Assembly: GCA_036563615.1 (NCBI GenBank)
Contig: DATCMB010000011.1
Span: forward strand, 23,296 to 87,295
Direction: 5' to 3'
From: Candidatus Binatia bacterium
GTDB lineage: Bacteria > Desulfobacterota > Binatia > UBA12015
Length of the DNA: 64,000 bases
The translations under genes were made by a program, and so were the position numbers. The notes under the pieces are model-generated. The model worked only from the letters and a program-made list of their open reading frames with translations. It was not told the origin of the DNA and did not search any database. This document shows positions 38,652-50,744 of the stretch, one piece after another (within the stretch, counting starts at the first letter, position 1; each line of letters starts with the position of its first letter).

Positions 38652-39412
38652 GCGCCCTCTCCTTCCGACGTGCTGCTGGCCGACGTGCCGCTGGGCTCGG
38701 TCGGCGGCGTGCCCGCCGCGAGCGCGGCGCTCTCCCGCTCGAGCCGCGCGAGCGCTTCACGCGCGGCGGCCTGCTCCGCGAGCTTCTTGCTGCCGCCGCG
38801 TCCCGAGCCGAGCACGCGGCCCGCGACCGCGACGTGGCTCTCGAAGTCCTTCGCGTGGTCGGGTCCGGTCGCGCGCAGCAGCGTGTACTCCGGTGCGGTG
38901 CGGAACAGCCGCTGGGTCAGCTCCTGCAGACGCGTCTTCGCCTCGCCCGCGTCCTCGACCGGCGCGCGGCTCACGTCGGCATCGAACGCGCGCGCGACGA
39001 CGGCGCGCGCGGCGTCGAAGCCGCCGTCGAGGAACACCGCGCCGAGCAGCGCCTCGTAGGCGCCGGCGAGGATCGAGCGCTTGGCGCGTCCGCCGGTCTT
39101 CTCCTCGCCGCGGCCGAGGTGGATCAGTGGCCCGAGCCCGAGCGCCTCGGCCTTGCGCGCGAGCGAGCTCGCGTTGACCAGCGCCGCGCGCCGCTTCGAG
39201 AGCTGTCCCTCGTTCGCCTGCGGCCAGGCGCGCAGCAAGAGCTCGCTCACCACGAGCCCGAGCACGGCGTCGCCGAGAAACTCGAGCGTCTCGTTGTGCT
39301 GCGTGTGCTCGACGACGCTCGAGCGGTGCGTGAGCGCGGTGCGCAGCAGCGTGCGGTCCGCAAACGGGTGTCCGAGCCGTTCCTCGAGCGCGGCAAGCTC
39401 CTCGTCCGTCAC
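38648..39412 (-). CDS. rnc: ribonuclease III
   Basis: A 254-residue double-strand-specific endonuclease for rRNA and mRNA processing. The catalytic domain shows the signature [18 protein letters not shown] and the second acidic site in [14 protein letters not shown]; a dsRNA-binding domain follows ([31 protein letters not shown]). The C-terminal 20 residues are a disordered Thr/Ser/Glu tail. The GTG start at 39412 overlaps the mnmA stop by 4 nt. Upstream residues of the open frame are unlike the family, so GTG is preferred. Confidence 0.96.
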   Translation of the reverse strand: MTDEELAALEERLGHPFADRTLLRTALTHRSSVVEHTQHNETLEFLGDAVLGLVVSELLLRAWPQANEGQLSKRRAALVNASSLARKAEALGLGPLIHLGRGEEKTGGRAKRSILAGAYEALLGAVFLDGGFDAARAVVARAFDADVSRAPVEDAGEAKTRLQELTQRLFRTAPEYTLLRATGPDHAKDFESHVAVAGRVLGSGRGGSKKLAEQAAAREALARLERESAALAAGTPPTEPSGTSASSTSEGEGA

Positions 39413-40563
39413 AGCCTCTCCTCGATCCAACCGCCTCCGAGCACCCGGTCCCCCTCGTACCACACCGCGGCCTGTCCGGGCGTCACCCCGATCGTCGGCT
39501 CGGGGAAGCGGACGTGCGCCTCGCGCTCGCCGGGGACGACGTCGCACGGCACCGGCGTGTGGCGATGACGCAGGCGCACCCGCGCGGGACCATGATGTGG
39601 CGCGTGCGTCCAGCGCACGTCGCGCGCGACGAAGCCCGCGACCGCGAGCTCCCGCCGGCTGCCGACGCGCACGTCGCCGGTCGCCGCGTCGATCGCGGTC
39701 ACGTAGCGCGGCTCCGTGGCGCCGCCGCCGATTCCCCGCCGCTGCCCGACGGTGAAGCGGTGCACGCCCGCGTGCGTGCCGAGCACGTTGCCCTCGCCGT
39801 CGACGATGCGTCCCGGGCGGTGCTGCTCGGCGGTCGTCCGGCGCTCGAGGAAGTCGACGTACGAGCCGCCGGCGACGAAGCAGACGTCCTGGCTCTCGGG
39901 CTTGCTCGCCACCGGCAGCTCGAGCGCCGCCGCGAGCTCACGCACGACCGGCTTCGCGAGCGAGCCCACCGGGAACAGCGTGCGCGCGAGCTCGTCCTGC
40001 CCGAGCGTGAACAGAAAGTAGCTCTGGTCCTTCGCCGGGTCGGCCGCGGCGTGCAGCGAGAAGCCGCGCTCGCGGTCGCCGCGGATGCGCGCGTAGTGTC
40101 CCGTGCCGATCGCGACCGCGCCGAAGGTCTGCGCGTAGCGCCAGAGCGCGTCGAACTTGACGTCGCGGTTGCACAGCGTGCACGGGTTCGGCGTGCGGCC
40201 CTGCAGGTAGGTCGCGGTGAACGTTTCGATGACGCTCGCCTCGAAGACCTCGCGCAGGTCGACGACGTAGTGCGGGATGCCGAGACGGCGCGCCGCGCGC
40301 CGCGCGTCCTCGAAGTCGTCGAGCGAGCAGCAGCCGACGTGGCCGTCCGCGCGCCGGCTCGAGGTGCCGAGCCGCATCGACACGCCGATCACGTCGTAGC
40401 CCGCGCCGTGCAGCAGCGCTGCGGCGACCGCGCTGTCGACGCCGCCCGACATCGCGGCGACGACGCGCGCGCCGCGCGTCAGGTGCGCGGGCACGGCGAG
40501 CACCTCCTCGACGGCGGCGCCCGCGACCTCGCGCGCGCGGGCCGCGACGTCCTCAGGCCGCAT
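39409..40563 (-). CDS. mnmA: tRNA 2-thiouridylase MnmA
   Basis: A 384-residue enzyme that thiolates U34 of tRNA-Lys, -Glu and -Gln. Seen: PP-loop [15 protein letters not shown], tRNA-binding TGHYARI, catalytic Cys in [10 protein letters not shown] and the second Cys in [14 protein letters not shown] beta-barrel domain follows ([10 protein letters not shown]). It is encoded right after the cysteine desulfurase (11-nt overlap), whose persulfide sulfur it needs, so the pair makes functional sense. No tusA-E relay genes are seen here. Confidence 0.97.
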   Translation of the reverse strand: MRPEDVAARAREVAGAAVEEVLAVPAHLTRGARVVAAMSGGVDSAVAAALLHGAGYDVIGVSMRLGTSSRRADGHVGCCSLDDFEDARRAARRLGIPHYVVDLREVFEASVIETFTATYLQGRTPNPCTLCNRDVKFDALWRYAQTFGAVAIGTGHYARIRGDRERGFSLHAAADPAKDQSYFLFTLGQDELARTLFPVGSLAKPVVRELAAALELPVASKPESQDVCFVAGGSYVDFLERRTTAEQHRPGRIVDGEGNVLGTHAGVHRFTVGQRRGIGGGATEPRYVTAIDAATGDVRVGSRRELAVAGFVARDVRWTHAPHHGPARVRLRHRHTPVPCDVVPGEREAHVRFPEPTIGVTPGQAAVWYEGDRVLGGGWIEERL

Positions 40564-41710
40564 GGCTCACCGCTCCGCCTGCGCGCGCGCGGCGCACGCA
40601 CTCGGCGATGCGCGCGGCCGCCGGCTCCGCGTCCGCGAGGTCGACGTCGGCTCCGAAGGAGAAGCGCACCGCACCCACCGCGACCGTCTCGCCGCAGCCG
40701 ATCGCGCACACGACGTGCGACGGCTCGGCCGCCCCCGCGGCGCACGCCGAACCCGTGGACGCCGCGATGCCGGCGAGATCGAGCGCGATCACCAGCGCGT
40801 CGCCGCGCACGCCCGGGAAGCTCACCGCGAGCGTGCTCGGCAGCCCGTCCGCGTCACCGAGCCGCACGACCGGTGCGGCGCGCGACGCGAGCTCTTGCCA
40901 AAGGCGCTCGCGCACCTCGCGCGCACGCCGCGCACGCTCCTCGCGCTCCGCGCGTGCGAGCCGTGCTGCGACGCCGAAGCTGACGATCCCGGGCACGTTC
41001 TCGGTGCCGGCGCGGCGCTCGCGCTCCTGCGGTCCGCCGAGCATGCGGGGCGCGAGCGGCACGTCGCCGCGCACGACGAGCGCGCCGACGCCGGGCAACG
41101 CGCCGAGCTTGTGTCCCGAGAGCGACAGCAGATCGACGTCGTCGCGCGCGACGTCGACGTCGAGGAGACCGGCCGCCTGCACGGCGTCGCTGTGCAGCCA
41201 CACGCGCCGCCCGCGCGCCGCGGCCCACGCGCGCAGCTCGCGCGCGATCGCGGCGATCGGCTGCACGGTGCCGATCTCGCCGTTCGCCCAGCCGATCGTG
41301 ACCAGCGCGCTCTCGTCGCGCAGCGCGCGGATCACCTGCTCCGGCGTGACGCGACCCGCGGCATCGGGCGTGAGCAGCGTCACGTCCGCACCGAGCTCGC
41401 GCGCCGCGTCGAGCGCGCGCAGCACGGAGGCGTGCTCGATCGCCGTCGAGACCACGTGCGTCCCGGGCCGCACGACGCCGAGGATCGCCGTGTTGTTCGC
41501 CTCGGTGCCGCCGCTCGTGAAGACGACCTCGGAGGGCTTCGCGCCGATCAGCGCGGCGACCGCGTCGCGCGCCTCCTCGACGGCGTCACGCGCGCGCCGA
41601 CCTGCGGCGTGTACGCTCGACGGATTCGCCGCGTCCTCGCGCAGCCAGGCGATCACCGCCTCGACCGCCTCGCGTCGAGGCCGCCCACCTGCGTTGTGAT
41701 CCAGGTTCAT
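40553..41710 (-). CDS. cysteine desulfurase, NifS/IscS type
   Basis: A 385-residue PLP enzyme (fold type I, class V) that takes sulfur from cysteine to a Cys persulfide. Seen: [14 protein letters not shown], cofactor-stacking His in [12 protein letters not shown] lysine in [12 protein letters not shown] and catalytic loop Cys in [10 protein letters not shown], which is the longer mobile loop typical of IscS/NifS rather than SufS. The start MNLDHNAGG at 41710 matches the family (L-D-x-x-A-x-(T/A)). It feeds MnmA downstream. Fe-S scaffold genes (iscU, iscA) are not adjacent, so I do not give it an isc/nif symbol. Confidence 0.94.
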   Translation of the reverse strand: MNLDHNAGGRPRREAVEAVIAWLREDAANPSSVHAAGRRARDAVEEARDAVAALIGAKPSEVVFTSGGTEANNTAILGVVRPGTHVVSTAIEHASVLRALDAARELGADVTLLTPDAAGRVTPEQVIRALRDESALVTIGWANGEIGTVQPIAAIARELRAWAAARGRRVWLHSDAVQAAGLLDVDVARDDVDLLSLSGHKLGALPGVGALVVRGDVPLAPRMLGGPQERERRAGTENVPGIVSFGVAARLARAEREERARRAREVRERLWQELASRAAPVVRLGDADGLPSTLAVSFPGVRGDALVIALDLAGIAASTGSACAAGAAEPSHVVCAIGCGETVAVGAVRFSFGADVDLADAEPAAARIAECVRRARAGGAVSHAA

Positions 41711-41729
41711 CGCCGTCGCGCACGCTCGT

Positions 41730-42473
41730 TCACTTCTGGGCAAGCTGAGCTCGCGGGCCACTCTCCTCGGCGCCCTGCTGCTCCGCGCTCTGCTCGGCGC
41801 TCGTCTGGTCGCCGCCCTCGCCCTTCAGCGCCGCGAGCTCGCGCTCGAGGCGGTTGATCTGCGCCGCGAGGCTGTTGAGCGTGCGCAGCAGCGGGTCGGG
41901 GAGCTGCGCGTGGTCGAGGTTGAGCAGCGGCGCGCCCTCCTTCGAGTGCGGCGCGTGCTCGCTCACGACGCGGCCCGGCACGCCGACCACCGTCGAGTGC
42001 GGCGGCACCGACTGCACGACCACCGAGCCCGCGCCGACGCGGCTGTGGCGGCCGATGGTCACCGGACCGAGCACCGTCGAGCCGAGGCCGATCACGCAGT
42101 AGTCCTCGATCGTCGGGTGGCGCTTGCCCTTGGTCAGGCTCGTGCCGCCGAGGCTCACGCCCTGGTAGATCAGCACGTCGTTGCCGATCTTGGTGGTCTC
42201 GCCGATCACGACGCCCATGCCGTGATCGATGAAGCAGCGTCGTCCGATCTCGGCGCCGGGATGGATCTCGATGCCGGTGAGGAAGCGCGAGATCGTCGAC
42301 AGCAGACGCGCGAGCAAGTAGAAGCGCCGTCGCCACAGGCCGTGCGCGATGCGATGCATCAGCAGCGCGTGGATGCCCGGGTAGCAGAGCGCGACCTCGA
42401 GCACGGAGCGCGCGGCAGGATCGCGCTCGAAGGCGACGAGCACGTCCTCGCGTATCCTCGACCAGAAGGTCAT
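41730..42473 (-). CDS. cysE: serine O-acetyltransferase
   Basis: A 247-residue hexapeptide acyltransferase making O-acetylserine, the first step of cysteine synthesis. Seen: an N-terminal helical domain ([20 protein letters not shown]), left-handed beta-helix with [19 protein letters not shown], catalytic His-Asp region [13 protein letters not shown], and [14 protein letters not shown] polar tail of about 70 residues after VPGRVV is longer than usual and rich in Glu/Gln/Ala, with a heptad-like [18 protein letters not shown] coiled coil. It heads the cysE-desulfurase-mnmA group, which makes cysteine and uses its sulfur. Confidence 0.95.
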   Translation of the reverse strand: MTFWSRIREDVLVAFERDPAARSVLEVALCYPGIHALLMHRIAHGLWRRRFYLLARLLSTISRFLTGIEIHPGAEIGRRCFIDHGMGVVIGETTKIGNDVLIYQGVSLGGTSLTKGKRHPTIEDYCVIGLGSTVLGPVTIGRHSRVGAGSVVVQSVPPHSTVVGVPGRVVSEHAPHSKEGAPLLNLDHAQLPDPLLRTLNSLAAQINRLERELAALKGEGGDQTSAEQSAEQQGAEESGPRAQLAQK

Positions 42474-42531
42474 TCGCGGACCGCCCGTGCGCCGTCGAGC
42501 ATCGGGCGCCGCCGCCCAGCCCTGGCCTTCG

Positions 42532-44154
42532 TCATGCGACGTTGCCGGTGGCCGCGACGGGCGCGCGGTGCGCGCGGCGCTTCTTCTTGTCCTTGTACAG
42601 CTTGTAGTCGATCGAGTCGACGAGCGCCTGCCAGCTGGCCTCGATGACGTTGTGCGACACGCCGACGGTCGTCCAGTGGCTGGTCGAGTCCTGCGACTCG
42701 ATCAGCACGCGCACGACCGCTTCGGTGCCCTCGCCGCCCTCGAGCACGCGGACCTTGTAGTCGACCAGACGCACGTCCTCGATCGACGGGTAGAACCGCA
42801 CGAGCGCCTTGCGGAGCGCGACGTCGAGCGCGTTCACCGGGCCGTTGCCGACCGCGGCGGTGTGCTCGATGGTCCCGTCGGGGCCCTTCACCATGATCGT
42901 CGCCTCGGCGATCGGCGCCTCGTTCTCGTGCCGCTTCTCGTCGATGACGCGGAAGCCGATCAGCTCGAAGTGCCGCGTGCGCTCGCCGTTGATCGCCTTC
43001 TGCAGCAGCAGCTCGAACGACGCGTCGGCGCCCTCGAACTGGAAGCCCTGGTGCTCGAGCTGCTTGAGCTCGGCGAGCAGCGACTTGACCTTGGGCTCGA
43101 TCAGCGCCGGGTCGATGCCGAGCTCCTTCGCCTTGTGCAGCAGGTTCGAGCGACCGGCCTGGTCGGAGACCAGCACGCGCTGGTGGTTGCCGACCAGCGC
43201 CGGGTCGATGTGCTCGTAGGTCGCGGCGTGCTTGCGCACCGCGGACGCGTGCAGCCCCGCCTTGTGCGCGAACGCGCTCTGCCCGACGTAGGGCTGCTGC
43301 TTGAAGGGCTCGCGGTTCGCGAGCTCGTCGACGAAGTGCGACAGCTCCGTCAAGCCACGCAACTTTTCTGGCTTGACGCACTGATAGCCCATCTTGAGCT
43401 GCAGGTTCGCGATGATCGAGATCAGGTTGGCGTTGCCGCAGCGCTCGCCGACGCCGTTGATCGTGCCCTGCACCTGCACGCAGCCGGCCTCGACCGCCGC
43501 GAGCGAGTTCGCGACCGCGAGCTCGGAGTCGTTGTGGCAGTGGATGCCGAGCGGCACGTCGACCGCCTGCTTCGCCGCCTCGACGCCCGCCACGATCTGG
43601 CTCGGCAGGCTGCCGCCGCGGGTGTCGCACAGGCAGATCAGCGTCGCGCCGGCGTCGGCCGCCGCGCGCAGGCACTCGAGCGTGAACTCGGGGTTCGCGG
43701 CGAAGCCGTCGAAGTAGTGCTCGGCGTCGAGGATCACCTCGTCGAGGCGCTTCTTCAGGTAGCTGATCGAGTCGTGCAGCAGCTCGAGGTTCGCCTCGCG
43801 CGAGATGCGCAGCTCCTCGCGCACGTGCAGATCCCACGTCTTGCCGACGATGCACGCGACCGGCGTCCCGGCCTTCAGGATCATGGCGAGGTTCTGGTCC
43901 TCGTGCGCGGGAACGTTCGGACGCCGCGTCGAGCCGAAGGCGACGATCTTCGCGTGCTTGAGGCCGAGCTTCATCGCCGGGCCGAAGAAGGCCGCGTCGC
44001 GCGGGTTCGAGCCCGGCCAGCCGCCCTCGATGTAGTGCACGCCGAAGGCGTCGAGCTTCTCCGCGACCGCGAGCTTGGCGTCGACCGTCAGCGCGATCTC
44101 CTCGCCCTGACAGCCGTCACGCAGCGTCGTGTCGTAGATCTGGATACGCCGCAT
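42532..44154 (-). CDS. cimA: citramalate synthase (LeuA-type)
   Basis: A 540-residue enzyme that condenses pyruvate with acetyl-CoA to citramalate, the threonine-independent route to isoleucine. Seen: TIM-barrel signature [17 protein letters not shown], metal-binding [29 protein letters not shown] and a C-terminal LeuA regulatory/dimer domain ([25 protein letters not shown]). Length over 500 with a non-LeuA N-terminus ([14 protein letters not shown]) fits the CimA/NifV-like longer class rather than 2-isopropylmalate synthase. The ATG overlaps the lysC stop by one nt. A homocitrate or isopropylmalate synthase role is less likely. Confidence 0.92.
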   Translation of the reverse strand: MRRIQIYDTTLRDGCQGEEIALTVDAKLAVAEKLDAFGVHYIEGGWPGSNPRDAAFFGPAMKLGLKHAKIVAFGSTRRPNVPAHEDQNLAMILKAGTPVACIVGKTWDLHVREELRISREANLELLHDSISYLKKRLDEVILDAEHYFDGFAANPEFTLECLRAAADAGATLICLCDTRGGSLPSQIVAGVEAAKQAVDVPLGIHCHNDSELAVANSLAAVEAGCVQVQGTINGVGERCGNANLISIIANLQLKMGYQCVKPEKLRGLTELSHFVDELANREPFKQQPYVGQSAFAHKAGLHASAVRKHAATYEHIDPALVGNHQRVLVSDQAGRSNLLHKAKELGIDPALIEPKVKSLLAELKQLEHQGFQFEGADASFELLLQKAINGERTRHFELIGFRVIDEKRHENEAPIAEATIMVKGPDGTIEHTAAVGNGPVNALDVALRKALVRFYPSIEDVRLVDYKVRVLEGGEGTEAVVRVLIESQDSTSHWTTVGVSHNVIEASWQALVDSIDYKLYKDKKKRRAHRAPVAATGNVA

Positions 44155-45383
44155 CAGCGTGCCTCCTCGCCCTTGCCGACGAGCGCATCGTGCAGCACGC
44201 GCACCGCGAGCTCGGTGTACTTGGCGTCGATCACCACGGACACCTTGATCTCCGAGGTCGAGATCATCTGGATGTTGATGCCCTCGCGCGCGAGCGCCTC
44301 GAAGATCTGCGCGGCGACGCCCGCGTGGCTGCGCATGCCGAGCCCGACCACCGAGACCTTCGCGATGTCGCCCTCGGAGCGCGCCTCGCCCGCGCCCACC
44401 TCGCGCGCCACCTCGCGCACGATGCGCAGCGCGTTCTCCACCTCGAGACGCGGCACGGTGAACGTCAGGTCCGTCTTCCCGTCCGCGCCGACGTTCTGAA
44501 TGATCATGTCGACCACGATCCCCTGCGCCGCGATCGGCGAGAAGATCTTGGCGGCAAGTCCGGGGCGATCCGGCACGTCGGTGAGGGTGATCTTGGCCTG
44601 GTCGCGGTCGTACGCGACTCCGGCGACGGTGACGTCCTCCATGTTCGACTCCTCCGGCACGACCCAGGTGCCGGGATGCCCGTTGAAGCTCGAGCGCACG
44701 TGCACGCGCACGTTGTAGCGCTTGGCGAACTCCACCGAGCGGATCTGCAGGACCTTGGCGCCGAGGCTCGCGAGCTCGAGCATCTCGTCGTACGAGATGC
44801 GCTCGAGCTTGCGCGCGTGCGGCACGATGCGCGGGTCCGTGGTGTAGACGCCGTCGACGTCGGTGTAGATCTCGCACGCGTCGGCGCCGGTCGCTGCGGC
44901 GAGCGCGACCGCGGTGGTGTCGGAACCGCCGCGGCCGAGCGTGGTGATGTTGTCGTTCTCGTCGACGCCCTGAAAGCCGGCGACCACGGCGACCTTTCCG
45001 GCGTCGAGTGCGGCGAACAGCTTCTCGCTGTCGATCGAGCGGATGCGCGCGCGGCTGTGCGCGCTGTCGGTGAGGATGCGGATCTGGTGGCCGAGGAACG
45101 ACTGCGCCGGGACGCCGCGCGCCTGCAGCGCGATCGACAGCAGCGCAGAGGTCACCTGCTCGCCGCTCGCGACCACCACGTCGCTCTCGCGCGCGGGCGG
45201 CTCGGGCGACAGAGCGCGCGCGAGCTTCAGCAGGCGATCGGTCTCCCCCGCCATCGCCGAGACGACGACGATCACGCGGTTGTTCTTGGCGTACTCCTCG
45301 ACCCGGCGCGCGACCTCCTGGATGCGCTCCACCGAGCCCACCGAGGTGCCACCATATTTTTGTACGACGAGCGGCTTGCTCAT
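44154..45383 (-). CDS. lysC: aspartokinase
   Basis: A 409-residue aspartate kinase, first step to lysine, methionine and threonine. The kinase domain has [33 protein letters not shown] and ITTLGRG. Two C-terminal ACT domains ([18 protein letters not shown] and [20 protein letters not shown]) imply feedback control by lysine and/or threonine. Length matches monofunctional LysC. The start at 45383 overlaps the tsaE stop by 4 nt. The neighbour cimA shares the branched-chain/aspartate theme. Confidence 0.96.
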   Translation of the reverse strand: MSKPLVVQKYGGTSVGSVERIQEVARRVEEYAKNNRVIVVVSAMAGETDRLLKLARALSPEPPARESDVVVASGEQVTSALLSIALQARGVPAQSFLGHQIRILTDSAHSRARIRSIDSEKLFAALDAGKVAVVAGFQGVDENDNITTLGRGGSDTTAVALAAATGADACEIYTDVDGVYTTDPRIVPHARKLERISYDEMLELASLGAKVLQIRSVEFAKRYNVRVHVRSSFNGHPGTWVVPEESNMEDVTVAGVAYDRDQAKITLTDVPDRPGLAAKIFSPIAAQGIVVDMIIQNVGADGKTDLTFTVPRLEVENALRIVREVAREVGAGEARSEGDIAKVSVVGLGMRSHAGVAAQIFEALAREGINIQMISTSEIKVSVVIDAKYTELAVRVLHDALVGKGEEAR

Positions 45384-45871
45384 GCGGCCGCCTCGCTTGC
45401 GCCGGTGAGCGCCGCCAGGAGGCGCTGCGAGCGCGGGCCGGTCGCGGCGAGCGACAGCGTCCGCTGCGTGTCGTCCGCGCCATAGTCGAGGTCGATGCGC
45501 AGGACGTCGTCCGGTCGATCGGCGCCGAGGCGCTCGAACCACTCGACCACGGCGACCCGGTCGTCGCCGGCGTCGTCCAGGCCGTCCAGGATCTCGGCGA
45601 GCCAGTCGGGGTGGGGCAAGGTTTCCTCGTGACGGTAAAGGTCGATGTGCGCGAGCCGCATGCGGCCGTCGTACTCGGTCGCGGTGAGGAAGGTCGGGCT
45701 GTGCACCACGCCGTCCTCGACGCCGAGGCCGCGCGCGATCCCCCGCACGAGCGCCGTCTTGCCGGCGCCGAGCGGTCCCACCAGGCCGATCACCGTGCCG
45801 GGCTCGAGATGGCGCGCGAGGCGCTCGCCGAAGGCCTCGGTCTCGCGCTCGGACTGGGTCGAAAACTCCAC
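45380..45871 (-). CDS. tsaE: tRNA threonylcarbamoyladenosine biosynthesis ATPase TsaE
   Basis: A 163-residue P-loop protein of the TsaBDE complex that makes t6A37 in ANN-decoding tRNAs. Walker A GPLGAGKT is at residues 32-39; SPTFL, HIDLYR and the conserved VVEWFERLG follow. The start GTG at 45871 gives the normal family length. An upstream in-frame extension would add about 50 non-conserved residues. It is encoded just before lysC (4-nt overlap). Between tsaE and nnr lie 139 nt with no gene. Confidence 0.93.
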   Translation of the reverse strand: MEFSTQSERETEAFGERLARHLEPGTVIGLVGPLGAGKTALVRGIARGLGVEDGVVHSPTFLTATEYDGRMRLAHIDLYRHEETLPHPDWLAEILDGLDDAGDDRVAVVEWFERLGADRPDDVLRIDLDYGADDTQRTLSLAATGPRSQRLLAALTGASEAAA

Positions 45872-46010
45872 GGTCCGCTCAACATAGCAACCCTCCCCCG
45901 TCGCTGCACCGACCGTGGACGCGGAGAACACGAGTGGCGAAAGGGAGTTGGCGCGTGCGACGCGTCTGGCGGCGTCGGCCCTGCGGCTCGCGCGTCGCGG
46001 CGCCGACGCG

Positions 46011-47627
46011 CTAGGCGCGCAGCGCATGGCGGACGAGCGGCAGCTCGTCGGCCAGCTCGGAGGCGAGGAGCCCCGCGTCGCCGAGGCGCTCCGCCAGGCG
46101 GTCGCCCGCGGCGCCGTGCAGGAACACCGCGAGGCGCGCGGCGTCGTACGGCTCGAGGTGCTGCGCGAGCAGGCTGCCGAGCAGACCCGCCAGCACGTCG
46201 CCGGTGCCGCCGGTGCCGAGGATCGGGTTGCCGCTCGTGTTGAGCGTCCAGCGTCCGTCGGGCGCCGCGGTGATCGTGCCGCTGCCCTTGAGCACGACGA
46301 CGGCGCCGGTGTCGCGCGCGAGCGTCCGCGCGACCTCGATCCGCCGCGCCTGCACGTCCTTCGTCGAGCTGCCGACGAGGCGCGCCATCTCGCCCGGGTG
46401 CGGCGTGAGAACCACGCCGTGCTTCGCCTCGCGCAGCACGCTCGTGTCGCGCGCGAGCGCGTTCAGGCCGTCGGCGTCGACCACCAGCGGCACGCCCGCC
46501 TCGCGCACCAGCCAGCGCACGAGCTCGACCGCCGCGTCCGACGTGCCGAGCCCGGGGCCGACGGCCACCGCGGCCTTGCCGTCGAGGCGCGCGCGCCACT
46601 CGTCCGCGGAGAAGCGTCCGTACGGCTCGGTCATCAGCTCGGGCGTCGAGGACGCGATGATCGGCAATACCTCGTCCGTGCACGCGACCGTGACGAGCCC
46701 GGCGCCGCCGCGCAGCGCGCCGCGCCCGCAGAGGATCGCCGCTCCCGTCTTGCCGCGCGAGCCCGCGACCACGAGCAGGTGGCCGTGCGTGCCCTTGTGC
46801 GAGCTCGCGTGGCGCGGCGGCAGGAGGGGCGCGAGCATCGCGGCGTCGCCGATCTCGCCGTACGGCCCGACCGCCTCGATCGCTTCCGGGGCGAGCCCGA
46901 TGTCGACCAGCTCCACCTCGCCCGCCCAGACGCGGCCCGCGGGTGCCACGAGCCCCGGCTTGAGCGCGCCGAGCGTGACCGTGAGGTCGGCGCGCACGGC
47001 GACGCCGAGCGCCTCGCCGCTGTCGGCGTCGAGCCCCGACGGTAGGTCGATCGCGACCACGACGGGGCGCGTGCGTCGTGCGCCGCGTGTGCTGGTCTCG
47101 CGTCCCGCGCCGCGCTCGCCGCGCGCGGGTCGCGCGTCGGGTGACGCCTCGCCGCGCGCCGCGCGCTCGATCACTTCCACGACCTGCGCCGCGAGCCCCT
47201 CGACCGGACGCGCGAGCCCGGTGCCGAAGATGCCGTCGACGACGACGCCCGCGCGCGAGAGACGGCGCTCGAGCTCCGCGGCGCCGTGCTCGTCGAGCGT
47301 CTCGAGCTCGACCGTGCGGCCGCGCATCTTCGTCCAGCGCTCCGCGTTGAGCCGCGCGTCGCCCTCGAGCTCCTCGAGACGTCCGAGCAGCACGACCTCG
47401 CAGCGATGGCCGCGCTTCTTGAGCAGGCGCGCGACGACGAAGCCGTCGCCGCCGTTGTTGCCGCGCCCGCTCACCACCACCACGCCGCGCGCGCACGCCG
47501 CGCGGTGCCGCCGGAGCAGCGCCGCCGCGATGCCGGCGCCGGCGCGCTCCATCAGCACCTCGCCCGGCGTGCCGAGCTCGATCGTGCGCCGATCGAGCTC
47601 GCGCATCTGCGCGGCGGTGACCAGCAT
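46011..47627 (-). CDS. nnr: bifunctional NAD(P)H-hydrate epimerase/dehydratase
   Basis: A 538-residue metabolite-repair enzyme that rescues damaged NAD(P)H. N-terminal epimerase domain: MRELDRRTIELGTPGEVLMER, VVSGRGNNGGDGFVVAR, AIDLPSGLDAD. C-terminal ADP-dependent dehydratase: HLLVVAGSRGKTGAAIL, LTPHPGEMARL, GNPILGTGGTGDVLAG. Within the epimerase domain, residues about 158-187 form an Arg/Gly-rich insertion absent from typical members, probably a disordered loop. Its ATG overlaps the pdxJ stop by one nt. acpS, which often lies between pdxJ and nnr in similar gene orders, is missing here. Confidence 0.95.
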   Translation of the reverse strand: MLVTAAQMRELDRRTIELGTPGEVLMERAGAGIAAALLRRHRAACARGVVVVSGRGNNGGDGFVVARLLKKRGHRCEVVLLGRLEELEGDARLNAERWTKMRGRTVELETLDEHGAAELERRLSRAGVVVDGIFGTGLARPVEGLAAQVVEVIERAARGEASPDARPARGERGAGRETSTRGARRTRPVVVAIDLPSGLDADSGEALGVAVRADLTVTLGALKPGLVAPAGRVWAGEVELVDIGLAPEAIEAVGPYGEIGDAAMLAPLLPPRHASSHKGTHGHLLVVAGSRGKTGAAILCGRGALRGGAGLVTVACTDEVLPIIASSTPELMTEPYGRFSADEWRARLDGKAAVAVGPGLGTSDAAVELVRWLVREAGVPLVVDADGLNALARDTSVLREAKHGVVLTPHPGEMARLVGSSTKDVQARRIEVARTLARDTGAVVVLKGSGTITAAPDGRWTLNTSGNPILGTGGTGDVLAGLLGSLLAQHLEPYDAARLAVFLHGAAGDRLAERLGDAGLLASELADELPLVRHALRA

Positions 47628-48372
47628 CAGCCGGCGAGCGCCGCGTCGATCGCGGCGCGCATCTCGCGCACCGCGGCCGCCATCCCGATCAGCACCGCGC
47701 GCGCGACGATCGAGTGTCCGATGTTGAGCTCGACGAGGTGCGGCAGGCGTGCGACGGGCGCGACGTTGTCCACCGTGAGCCCGTGTCCCGCGTTGACCTG
47801 CAGGCCGAGCGCGGCGGCGCGCTCCGCGGCCGCCTGCAGCGCTTCGAGCTCGCGCGGCGCGTCCGCGGGGGGCGCGTCGCAGTAGCGTCCGGTGTGCAGC
47901 TCGACCACCTGCGCGCCGACCGCGCGCGCCGCCTCGATCTGCACCGGATCCGGATCGACGAACAGGCTCACGCGGATGCCGGCGTCCGCGAGCTCGCGCA
48001 CGAGCGGGGCGAGCGTCGCCTCGTGCCCCGCGACCGCGAGCCCGCCCTCGGTCGTGATCTCCTCGCGACGCTCGGGGACGATGCAGACGTCGGCCGGACG
48101 GACGCGGCGGGCGATCGCCACCATCTCGGGGGTCGCGGCCATCTCGAGGTTGAGCTTGACGCCCGGCTCCTTGGCGATCCGCTCGACGTCGTGGTCCTGG
48201 ATGTGCCGGCGGTCCTCGCGCAGGTGGACCGTGATGCCGTCGGCGCCGGCTTCGAGCGCGATGCGCGCGGCCTCGAGCGGGTCGGGATACGAGACGCGAC
48301 GCGCCTGGCGGATGGTCGCGACGTGGTCGACGTTGACGCCGAGCGCCACGCGACGGACGGAACCGGTGGTGC

Positions 48373-48376
<4 letters not shown>
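47627..48376 (-). CDS. pdxJ: pyridoxine 5'-phosphate synthase
   Basis: A 249-residue enzyme that makes pyridoxine 5'-phosphate from 1-deoxyxylulose-5-phosphate and 3-amino-2-oxopropyl phosphate. Seen: [48 protein letters not shown] and [16 protein letters not shown] start at 48376 overlaps the glmM stop by 4 nt. A PdxJ implies the DXP-dependent (PdxA/PdxJ) vitamin B6 route. Confidence 0.97.
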
Positions 48377-49733
<1,357 letters not shown>

Positions 49734-49737
<4 letters not shown>

Positions 49738-50744
49738 GTCTTCTTCTCCGTCCGCTTGCTGCGGGTGCCGTTCGCCCGATCGTCTTCGATCGGCGCGAGC
49801 GCCACCTCCGCCGGCTCGACCCGCACCAGCTCGATGCCCTCCGGCAGCGTCACCTGCGGCTTCACGCGGTGCGGCGCCTCGCCCGTCAAGTCGTCGGTCG
49901 CGACGTACGCGGCCCCCGGCTCGAGCTCGAGCGCCCGTACCTCGATCTCCGGCCCGCGCACGACCACCGTGACGCTGTCCGGCGTCACCCGCCAGATGTT
50001 TTCGGCATCCCGGACCTGAAGCTTCACCCGCCGCAGCTCACGCTCGATCACGATCGGCTCGACCACGGCGCGGACCCGGATCTCGGGGGTGTCGAGCCGG
50101 ATCAGGTCGCCCGGCTGGATGAGCGGCAGCTCGATCTGGCGCGTGCCGGCGCGCAGCGTCGAGAGGTCCAGGGGTGCGGTGACGATGGCCGGAAGCGCGT
50201 CGATCCGGCTCTGGGGGCCGCTCGCCTCCACCTTCTCGGGGATCAGTGCCAGCTCGGTCAGGCGTAGTCCAGGGCGCACCTCGCCGGTGCGCTCGAGGCG
50301 CACGGGGATGCTCTTCCGCGCCATCCGGTCGAGGTGGAAGGTGATCTGCGAGGGCGTGACGCGGGTCACCTCGACCTTGCGCGGCAGCTCGAAGCGCTTC
50401 GGGTCGAGCGTGTAGGTGACCATGCCGGGACGCGCGCCCGAGAGGTCGAGCGTCGTGCGCAGGTCCTTCTCGTCGATGCTCGACAGGATCAGCCCCGAGC
50501 CGCTGACCCGCACCTCGGCGTACTCCGGGATCGGGTTGGTGATGACCAGGCCCGCGGGCACGTTCTGCGGCTCGAGGTGCACGCGCAGCGTCCGCTCGCT
50601 CGTGCGCTCGCCGAGGTTGACCAGCATCCAGAGCCCGACGGCGCACGCGAAGGCCGCGATCCACGTCCCGACGTCGACCCACGAGATCGACTTCAGCGAC
50701 GGCAGCCCCTTGCGCCGTCGGTCGCGTTCGCGCCGCAGCCTCAT
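49734..50744 (-). CDS. cdaR: CdaR (YbbR-domain) regulator of diadenylate cyclase
   Basis: A 336-residue protein with a basic N-terminus ([18 protein letters not shown]), one transmembrane helix ([19 protein letters not shown]) and three to four YbbR repeats outside the cytoplasm ([41 protein letters not shown]). YbbR proteins bind and tune CdaA. Its ATG overlaps the cdaA stop by 4 nt (ATGA), and its stop overlaps the glmM start by 4 nt. Confidence 0.93.
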
